DNA of 9,711 bases from positions 1 to 9,711 of the forward strand of contig SUVI01000009.1 of assembly GCA_015062085.1 (NCBI GenBank), given 5' to 3'. Source of the DNA: Planctomycetaceae bacterium (GTDB taxonomy: Bacteria > Planctomycetota > Planctomycetia > Pirellulales > Thermoguttaceae). The notes below the pieces were generated by a model that saw nothing but the letters and a program-made list of their open reading frames with translations, was not told the origin of the DNA and made no database searches. The position numbers and the translations under genes were made by a program. This document shows positions 1 to 4,579 of the stretch, piece by piece (the stretch's first letter is position 1; each line of letters opens with the position of its first letter).

Positions 1-129
1 TACCCCGGCGTACTTTTCGGAGCCGGCGGTCCCGGATTCTTCCGCATGAACATCGGTGCCCCCCATTCTGTGCTTGCCCGCGCGATGGACCAGCTGGAAG
101 ACGCGTTTCGGATGGGGGGGCCGGATTGA
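1..129 (+). CDS. MalY/PatB-type PLP-dependent aminotransferase, C-terminal end (partial)
   Basis: Frame 1 is open from the window edge to a TGA at 127-129, giving 42 residues. The segment GAGGPGFFRMNIGAPHS resembles the C-terminal end of class I/II aminotransferases of the MalY/PatB group, where GxGFxRxNxGxP is followed by a helix; the Arg in FFRMN matches the family's conserved carboxylate-binding Arg. The closing ARAMDQLEDAF stretch fits the final helix. Family members are PLP enzymes of about 390 residues with cystathionine beta-lyase (C-S lyase) or aminotransferase activity, so some 90% of the protein, including the PLP lysine, lies outside the window. The gene converges with the minus-strand block, and no clear terminator separates them in 130-244. 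Another class I/II aminotransferase subgroup is possible. Confidence 0.72.
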   Translation, partial: YPGVLFGAGGPGFFRMNIGAPHSVLARAMDQLEDAFRMGGPD

Positions 130-244
130 GGAGGCTGTCGTAGAAGTTTGAGGGAGAAACTGCATTCAGAATGTCTTTCCTTCATGGCTGAGGTTTTCGA
201 AGAGACCGTCCAGCTGCTCCGGCTCGCTGTGTTCGGTACTTCCC

Positions 245-772
245 TTACGAAGGAGGGAGCTGGCATGCCTGATCCGTTTTCTGAAAGGGGATCCCTTCTT
301 TGTTCGCATACCATTCCGCCGCAGTTTCCGATCGTCCGACGATCGTGAGGTTATGGCACCAGCTGAAAGCGTAATCTCCAATGTGCATTACGTTTTCGGG
401 GATCTCCACAGTCGTGAGGTTCCTGCAGGAATTGAATGCACCGTCTCCGATGTCCGTCACGCTGGCGGGAATCGTGACGGAGGGGGGGCTTTTGCACAGA
501 AAGAACGCCCTCTCTCCGAGGTGCGTTAGGTTTTCGGGGAGCTGGATGGAGGTGAGGCTCTCACACCAGTAGAACGCTTTCTTGCCGATGTGCGTTACGC
601 TTTCAGGGATCGTGACGGACGTGAGGTGCTTACGGCACCAAAACGCGGAATCCCCAATGTGCGTCACGGGCAGTCCGTCGATGGTCGAAGGAATGAGGAC
701 TTCGGAGACGGTGCCCGTGTATTTCACGATCTCAATATGGCCGTCGTGAATCGCGTATTCAAAATCGGTCAT
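245..772 (-). CDS. BspA-like leucine-rich repeat (LRR_5) protein
   Basis: A 175-residue protein built mostly of repeats. After an N-terminal beta segment (DFEYAIHDGHIEIVKYTG, residues 3-20) come about five copies of a 23-residue repeat, at roughly 22-49 (longer variant), 50-72, 73-95, 96-118 and 119-141. Each follows LTSVxIPESVTHIGxxAFxxC, the BspA/TpLRR (LRR_5) consensus. The last cap ends in NKEGIPF, a usual terminus for these proteins. The DNA shows the matching 69-nt period. Such proteins mediate protein or cell-surface binding, but no signal peptide, membrane segment or sorting domain is visible, so this one may be cytoplasmic. The ATG lies 9 nt after the nagB stop, and its GGAG ribosome binding site overlaps the end of nagB (ATGGAGTAG), implying translational coupling. 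The ligand is unknown. The C-terminus may be frameshifted (see findings). Confidence 0.88.
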   Translation of the reverse strand: MTDFEYAIHDGHIEIVKYTGTVSEVLIPSTIDGLPVTHIGDSAFWCRKHLTSVTIPESVTHIGKKAFYWCESLTSIQLPENLTHLGERAFFLCKSPPSVTIPASVTDIGDGAFNSCRNLTTVEIPENVMHIGDYAFSWCHNLTIVGRSETAAEWYANKEGIPFQKTDQACQLPPS

Positions 773-781
773 GATTTCAAA

Positions 782-1525
782 CTACTCCATTGGCATGGAG
801 TCTGCGTCGAGGAAAAGCGCGGCAGACGGATGACGGCGAAGGATGGAGGCCGGAAGAGCGGTCGAGATGGTCTCTTCGGTCAGAAGGCGCGTGACGGCGT
901 CGCGTTTCGTGGCGGCCGGGACGGTACAGACGAGGTGCGAGCAGGCGAAAAGCGTCGGGATCGTCAGCGTCATCGCGTGCGTCGGAACGTCCGAAAGGGC
1001 TGCGAAGCATCCGTCGTTGACCTGCTGCTGACGGCAGACTGCATCCAGTTCCACGACTTTGACGGTCTTGGGGTCTTCAAAATCTGCGACCGGCGGGTCA
1101 TTGAACGCGATGTGCCCATTTTCGCCGATCCCCATGCAGCAGATGTCGATCGGAGCCGCATTGAGCAGTTCCGTGTACGTTTCGGGATCCTGAAGGTAGT
1201 TTACCGACTTGAACGGTACCAGGCCGAAAAGACGGTCGCGCAGGAAGTTACCGAATCCCTGCGGAGCTTCTGGATCCAGACCGACGTACTCATCCATGTG
1301 GAAAGCATGGATCCGCTCCCACGGAATGTGCGGCGATTTGGCGAGGTTTTCCAAGACCTCATTCTGCGACGGAGCCGCAGCGAAGATCATCCGCAGTTCC
1401 TCTTTCTCTGCGAGCAGCGCGCGAATGAGTCCTTCCGTATATGCCGCGGCCGCCAGTCCCATACTTGCACGGTCGGACCAGGCACGCCAGGCGAGAAGGT
1501 CTTTTTTTCCGGATCGGATCATCAT
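782..1525 (-). CDS. nagB: glucosamine-6-phosphate deaminase (NagB/6-phosphogluconolactonase superfamily)
   Basis: A full-length 247-residue NagB-type enzyme, which converts glucosamine-6-phosphate to fructose-6-phosphate and ammonia in amino-sugar catabolism in the cytoplasm. Visible blocks are ASQ-like APSQNEVLENL (51-61), HMDEYVGL (76-83, D78 equivalent to E. coli D72), GIGENGHIAFNDP (132-144, catalytic H138 equivalent to H143), MTLTIPTL (185-192) and the C-terminal PASILRRHPSAALFLD (225-240). At the positions of E. coli D141 and E148 it has N136 and D143, so it belongs to the GENGHIAFNDP-type subgroup rather than the E. coli type. The first of two consecutive ATGs is chosen because AAGGAGA lies about 7 nt upstream. 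It sits 75 nt downstream of the Gfo/Idh/MocA gene and is tightly coupled to the LRR gene. A related sugar-phosphate isomerase activity cannot be excluded. Confidence 0.9.
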   Translation of the reverse strand: MMIRSGKKDLLAWRAWSDRASMGLAAAAYTEGLIRALLAEKEELRMIFAAAPSQNEVLENLAKSPHIPWERIHAFHMDEYVGLDPEAPQGFGNFLRDRLFGLVPFKSVNYLQDPETYTELLNAAPIDICCMGIGENGHIAFNDPPVADFEDPKTVKVVELDAVCRQQQVNDGCFAALSDVPTHAMTLTIPTLFACSHLVCTVPAATKRDAVTRLLTEETISTALPASILRRHPSAALFLDADSMPME

Positions 1526-1600
1526 GAGGAGTCTCCTTTTCTGTTTTTCTTTGAGGTTTGAGTCGTTTAGAAATTCTGGATCGTTGGGAAACCCGAAACT

Positions 1601-2848
1601 CTAAGGGTAAATGTAGTGGACGAGGACTGCGTCTCCGAGATTTTCGAGGACTGCATCGCGTGCAGCATCGTCGGCACCCAGGTTTTCAAAAATGACGCGA
1701 TGGTAGGTCCGCGCGTCGGGGATGCGCAGTTGGGCGTTCAGGTCTGCGAGCGAAATTTCGGTCCCGTCGAGCTTCAGGCTTCCGTTGGCGGCGAGTTGGA
1801 TGCGGAAAGTCCGGACGTTCAGCGTTTTCGCGGAGTCGATGACGGACTGGAGCGTCACGTGTGCGCCGTTTTGGGCTTTGCTTTCATCCGCAGCGCTCAT
1901 GAAGGCCATGATCTCAAGCGTTTCCTGCGGGTCGATCGGCGATCTTCCGGTAAGGAAGAACGTGCAGATCTGGTCGCAGAGCGGTTTGTATCCGTCGTAT
2001 TTCCCTGCGAGCTCTACCCCTTTGCTTCCGAAGACCATCGCGCCGTACGGCGCTTTCCCGGCGCGGATCCCGCGGAAGGTCCCGATCCTTCCGTCTTCCC
2101 AGACGCCGACAGCCAGGTCATAGTTGGGCGTTGAGGTACGCGAAACACTCACGCAGCCTGGTCCTCCCATCATCGTGAAGAGCGTCTCGACACCGTGGAT
2201 CCCGTACCAGTAGAAGTCAGGATGGCAGTCGTTCAGATGGCACGGACTCCATGCTGCGATGCCGTGGGTCTCGCCGTACGGGCTGGCGTTTCGGATCTCC
2301 TGGATCGAGGCGCTGTACCGGAGCGACGACGCGGAGAAGAGCGAAACGTTTTTCTCTTCGGCGAGCCGGAAGATCTCCAGCGTTTCCCAGAGATTCCCGG
2401 CCATCGGTTTGTCGATGAAGAGCGGTTTTCCTGCCGCGATGACCGGGCGGGCGAACTCCAGATGCGGACGGCCGTCGACGCTCTCGATCAGCACGCCGTC
2501 CACGTGCGGAAGCATTTCCTCGATCGTCGCGTAAAATTTCACGCCGAACGGCTCGATGTTTTGAGCGTACTGGTCTTTCCGGCTCCAGCTCGACTCGTTG
2601 TCCGGCATTCCTCCTTTGACGGCGGCCGTGATCTCGAGTTTTTGGTAGTCTCCTTCCGCATTCGGATCGTTAAATAGTTTCACAAACGCAGGAACGTGGG
2701 ATGTGTCCGTGCCAATGATCCCCAGGCGGATGACGGAACTTTCGGAAGGAGCTTCGGAGTCGCTGGCATCATTGGCAAAGACCGAAGCAAATGCAAATAG
2801 GGAAGCGAGAAAAACAAAAATGGGGAGGGTGATCTGACGTTTTTTCAT
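1601..2848 (-). CDS. secreted Gfo/Idh/MocA-family oxidoreductase-like protein
   Basis: 415 residues. A signal peptide is evident: MKKR, a hydrophobic stretch (about 8-22) and a likely cut at VFA|ND (after residue 25). The Rossmann fold starts with RLGIIGTDTSH (41-51). The family's EKP-type motif appears as FIDKP (144-148, K147), and WYGIHGVETL (214-223) carries the usual catalytic-region His (H218). Family members are NAD(P)-dependent sugar or inositol dehydrogenases or related enzymes; the GIIGTDTSH subgroup is common in Planctomycetota and mostly uncharacterised. Residues after about 345 form an extra C-terminal tail beyond the oxidoreductase core (see findings). The substrate is unknown. 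A NAD(P)-using enzyme with an export signal implies folding before Tat-type export or a bound cofactor, but no twin-Arg is seen (only KKR). The ATG has a weak AAAGG site 7 nt upstream. Confidence 0.85.
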   Translation of the reverse strand: MKKRQITLPIFVFLASLFAFASVFANDASDSEAPSESSVIRLGIIGTDTSHVPAFVKLFNDPNAEGDYQKLEITAAVKGGMPDNESSWSRKDQYAQNIEPFGVKFYATIEEMLPHVDGVLIESVDGRPHLEFARPVIAAGKPLFIDKPMAGNLWETLEIFRLAEEKNVSLFSASSLRYSASIQEIRNASPYGETHGIAAWSPCHLNDCHPDFYWYGIHGVETLFTMMGGPGCVSVSRTSTPNYDLAVGVWEDGRIGTFRGIRAGKAPYGAMVFGSKGVELAGKYDGYKPLCDQICTFFLTGRSPIDPQETLEIMAFMSAADESKAQNGAHVTLQSVIDSAKTLNVRTFRIQLAANGSLKLDGTEISLADLNAQLRIPDARTYHRVIFENLGADDAARDAVLENLGDAVLVHYIYP

Positions 2849-2993
2849 GGGAAAACCTTTCGTGGAAGGACAGGGAGTGGAATGTCTTTTCTGTTTCGTT
2901 TGGGGGGCGTTTCATACACAGGGGGAATGCGAAAGCTGCAGAGGCTCCCGGATCCCCCAGGTCATGAAATTTTCCGGCGGAAACCGTTTTGCT

Positions 2994-3860
2994 TTACTTT
3001 TCGTTCTGGATCTTCGTGTAGATCTCCAGCGCTTTGTCCGGCCGGTCGGTCGTGATGCTGTCCACACCCATTCGGTAGAGTTCTTCCATCCGGGCCGGGT
3101 CGTTGACGGTCCAGACCATGATGTAGATGCCGCGTGCCTTGAGTTCTTTCGCGATTTCCGGCGTGATGCGCGAGTGGTGGATGTCCACGACGTTCGTGAG
3201 GTTTTGCGTCAGGAGGTCTTCGAGGTAGTTCGGAAGGTCGGCATCCGTCACGTTTTCCGCTTTGCCGAGGAGGACCGCGGTGCTGATCTCCGGGTGGCGT
3301 TCCCGAACGAAACGTGATGCGGAGATGAAAATGCACGATTTTTCCAGACCGCGTTCTTCAACGGCTTTTACGACAGGATCGGGCGGGCATGTCTTCAGCT
3401 CGAAGACCGGGAGGCAATCCGTTCCTTTGAGTGCGTCGAGATATTCATCGAGCGTCGTGATCTTCGTGCCGCGGAACTGCTCGTCTTTCCAGACTCCGAC
3501 GTCGAAGGTGCGCAGCGTTTCAAAATCGTAGTCAGCGATCCTGCCGAAAACCGGTTCGCCTGCCGCGTTGCGTACTTTTCGGTTGGTGCGTCCGTCGTGG
3601 AAGAGAACGACCTTGCCGTCTTTCGAGACCATCAGGTCGCATTCGCAGCCATGAGCGCCGACTTTGGCACATTCGGCAGAGGAGAGGGCTGTGTTTTCGG
3701 GAAAATCATACGAGAAACCGCGGTGTCCGACGACCGGAGCGAGAAGCGGCTTCGGCATCTCGGAGGGTTTTTTGAGCGTTTCCTGCGCCAAAGCCGGCAG
3801 ACTTGGCATCAGGGAACCAAAGAAAACGAAAACTGCAAGCAAAAAAATACGCTGAGTCAT
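2994..3860 (-). CDS. secreted glycerophosphodiester phosphodiesterase (GDPD family)
   Basis: 288 residues from the ATG at 3860. The frame stays open 53 codons further upstream, but this start is preferred: AGGAG lies 6 nt upstream, and it places a clean signal peptide (MTQRIFLLAVFVFFG..., cut near ALA|QE after residue 25) at the N-terminus. GDPD motifs are complete: GHRG (H46, R47), PENT (E55), the metal ligands ECD (E73, D75), FHDG (H88, D89), FELKT (E154, K156), VWTVND (W250) and TTDRPD (270-275). The family hydrolyses glycerophosphodiesters to glycerol-3-phosphate and an alcohol with a divalent metal. A periplasmic location suits scavenging of phospholipid headgroups, as for GlpQ. It is the promoter-proximal gene of the minus-strand block, with 145 nt to the next gene, so that gene could also have its own promoter. 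Confidence 0.92.
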   Translation of the reverse strand: MTQRIFLLAVFVFFGSLMPSLPALAQETLKKPSEMPKPLLAPVVGHRGFSYDFPENTALSSAECAKVGAHGCECDLMVSKDGKVVLFHDGRTNRKVRNAAGEPVFGRIADYDFETLRTFDVGVWKDEQFRGTKITTLDEYLDALKGTDCLPVFELKTCPPDPVVKAVEERGLEKSCIFISASRFVRERHPEISTAVLLGKAENVTDADLPNYLEDLLTQNLTNVVDIHHSRITPEIAKELKARGIYIMVWTVNDPARMEELYRMGVDSITTDRPDKALEIYTKIQNEK

Positions 3861-3929
3861 TTTTATCTCCTGTGGGAAGGATGGAAAGGTGGAGGTTGCG
3901 GTGAAAGTGGAAAGGATGAAATGAAAACG

Positions 3930-3942
3930 ACAGGCGGCCTGT
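3930..3942. promoter_or_regulatory. ACAGGC-N-GCCTGT palindrome (candidate operator)
   Basis: A perfect 6+1+6 inverted repeat, ACAGGC G GCCTGT. It lies in the presumed leader of the minus-strand operon, about 40 nt downstream of the predicted start of transcription and 70 nt upstream of the phosphodiesterase ATG. A third copy of the half-site, ACAGGCG, is at 3974-3980, 44 bp away on the same face of the helix and near the predicted start point. It could be a regulator operator or an RNA hairpin with a very tight loop. The binding factor is unknown. Confidence 0.35.
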
Positions 3943-3990
3943 TTGACTTTGGAATTCTGAAAATTTCGGTCAGACAGGCGCTGAATTTTG

Positions 3991-4019
3991 ATTTTACAGA
4001 AAAAGGGCTCAAAAGTCAA
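3991..4019 (-). promoter_or_regulatory. sigma70-type promoter for the phosphodiesterase-led operon
   Basis: On the minus strand TTGACT (4019-4014) and TAAAAT (3996-3991) are separated by exactly 17 nt, each matching the sigma70 consensus at five of six positions. Transcription would start near 3984, giving a leader of about 124 nt before the phosphodiesterase ATG at 3860. This is the best promoter on the minus strand here and probably serves the downstream Gfo/Idh/MocA, nagB and LRR genes too. Confidence 0.65.
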
Positions 4020-4201
4020 GGGGTGGGGGCGTGTTCGGGGAATTTTTTACCATATCTGTGGCTTGGGGGGGAAAAGAATGAAAAACCGCCCGTCCTCCTT
4101 TCCTGGATCTCCAATCTCAGACAGATGTCTCCCATCAAAACGGCCGGTTGCTGTGAGGATCGGGAAATTTGGGAAGATTTTATAGGGAAAAGTGAATTTT
4201 T
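4020..4201. other. divergent intergenic core, G-rich, no gene seen
   Basis: Together with its flanks this is the middle of a 716-nt gap without a convincing gene between the phosphodiesterase and pilB. On the plus strand it has guanine runs at 4020-4023, 4025-4029, 4037-4040 and 4065-4071, then mixed sequence, then an A/T-rich end (4176-4210) that could act as an UP-like element for the plus promoter. Open frames here have no ribosome binding site and low-complexity, non-protein-like translations. Confidence 0.5.
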
Positions 4202-4225
4202 TTGAAAAAATACGGATCTTTTCAA
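4202..4225. promoter_or_regulatory. TTGAAAA-N10-TTTTCAA inverted repeat upstream of the pilB promoter
   Basis: Perfect 7-bp half-sites at 4202-4208 and 4219-4225, spaced by 10 nt, end 10 bp before the -35 element at 4236. The 17-bp centre-to-centre geometry and position suit an activator or repressor dimer. A minor role as a weak hairpin is possible. Because the arms are A/T-rich, chance occurrence is not negligible. Confidence 0.35.
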
Positions 4226-4235
4226 GAGAGCATAC

Positions 4236-4264
4236 TTGACAAAAAGGCAAGTTCGCGGTAATCT
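4236..4264 (+). promoter_or_regulatory. sigma70-type promoter of the pil cluster
   Basis: A perfect TTGACA (4236-4241), a 17-nt spacer and TAATCT (4259-4264), which keeps the T, A and final T that matter most in the -10 box. Transcription would start near 4271, about 305 nt upstream of the pilB ATG, leaving a long leader. A-rich tracts lie just upstream (4196-4210). Confidence 0.62.
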
Positions 4265-4270
4265 ATAGGA

Positions 4271-4576
4271 TGATGAAGTGTAAAGAGGTTTCGGACAAGG
4301 TATGCCTGCGGGGTGCTGAATAGGCAGCGAAGAGATCATGGAGGTCTCGCTCCTGAAGCCAGCCAGACGGTCCCTCTTTCCTTAATTGGCGGTTGGTACG
4401 AGGTGCGTCTCCTAGACGCGGCTCTGTTCCGTCTGCGTTTTTGTTTGGGGGAAGAAGAGTACCATTGGGAAATTCTTTTAAAGTGGGAATTTTGTGCAGA
4501 AACGGGCATCGTGTGCCTTGTGCCTGTACACAGACGGTTTAAAAGTCCGTTTTTTAAAGAACCAAGGAAGTTCTTC
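4271..4576 (+). promoter_or_regulatory. long structured 5' leader of pilB; candidate riboswitch/attenuator of unknown class
   Basis: Hairpins seen by eye, in order: TGCCT/AGGCA (4303-4307 with 4322-4326); GAGATC/GGTCTC (4332-4337 with 4343-4348, loop of 5, one G-U pair); a closing stem CAGACGG/CCGTCTG (4364-4370 with 4429-4435) enclosing GCGTCT-CCT-AGACGC (4405-4419); then T5 at 4438-4442. A second exact CAGACGG at 4531-4537 can pair with the same CCGTCTG, or with CCGT at 4547-4550 to form the terminator-like hairpin listed separately. That gives mutually exclusive folds. A leaderless-type reading frame of 17 codons (ATG 4270, TAG 4321-4323, MMKCKEVSDKVCLRGAE) overlaps the start but has no properly spaced ribosome binding site. 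No known riboswitch consensus (TPP, c-di-GMP-I, cobalamin, FMN, purine) was recognised. It could instead be a free-standing RNA of about 170 nt ending at 4442. Confidence 0.5.
4532..4555 (+). terminator. terminator-like hairpin just upstream of the pilB ribosome binding site
   Basis: AGACGG (4532-4537) can pair with CCGTTT (4547-4552; one G-U) around a 9-nt loop, followed directly by a T tract reaching 4555. It lies 21 nt before the pilB ATG, a place where it can only act conditionally if pilB is expressed from 4236. Its 5' arm lies in the second CAGACGG copy and is therefore also able to pair with CCGTCTG at 4429-4435, which would act as an antiterminator. The stem is short, so efficiency is uncertain. 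Confidence 0.42.
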
Positions 4577-4579
4577 ATG
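4564..4579 (+). promoter_or_regulatory. ribosome binding site fixing the pilB start at 4577
   Basis: AAGGAAG at 4564-4570 lies about 8 nt before ATG 4577. The reading frame is open back to 4313, but those 88 extra codons (Arg- and Trp-containing, unlike any PilB N-terminus) have no ribosome binding site. They also lie inside the structured leader. Starting at 4577 gives 575 residues, almost the same as the 574 of the paralogue downstream. Confidence 0.8.

Noticed and set aside
590..1561. Long plus-strand reading frame (323 codons) opposite nagB and the LRR gene
   Set aside because: Arg-rich shadow of nagB on the other strand with no homologous motifs; the minus-strand frame has a complete enzyme signature.
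2849..2993. Terminator between the phosphodiesterase and the Gfo/Idh/MocA gene
   Set aside because: Only a 5-bp stem (TTTCC/GGAAA, 2971-2983) without a T run was found, so readthrough is assumed.
3861..4019. A 53-codon upstream extension of the phosphodiesterase
   Set aside because: It would bury the clear signal peptide inside the protein and would place coding sequence across the minus-strand promoter; ATG 3860 has AGGAG at proper spacing.
4005..4071. G-quadruplex between the divergent promoters
   Set aside because: Four guanine runs exist on the plus strand, but the loops are uneven (1, 7 and 24 nt, or 12 nt when using the earlier run); weak candidate only.
4290..4400. TPP riboswitch (GGGGTGC and CCTGAAGCCAGC-like pieces are present)
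   Set aside because: The CTGAGA element and the proper order and pairing of the TPP core are missing; similarity is fragmentary.
4271..4442. 6S RNA
   Set aside because: Size and promoter fit, but the 5' and 3' ends do not form the long closing stem with a central bubble.
4313..4576. An 88-codon in-frame N-terminal extension of the first PilB
   Set aside because: No ribosome binding site, composition unlike PilB, overlaps strong RNA structures and a terminator-like hairpin; ATG 4577 has a good site and matches the paralogue's length.
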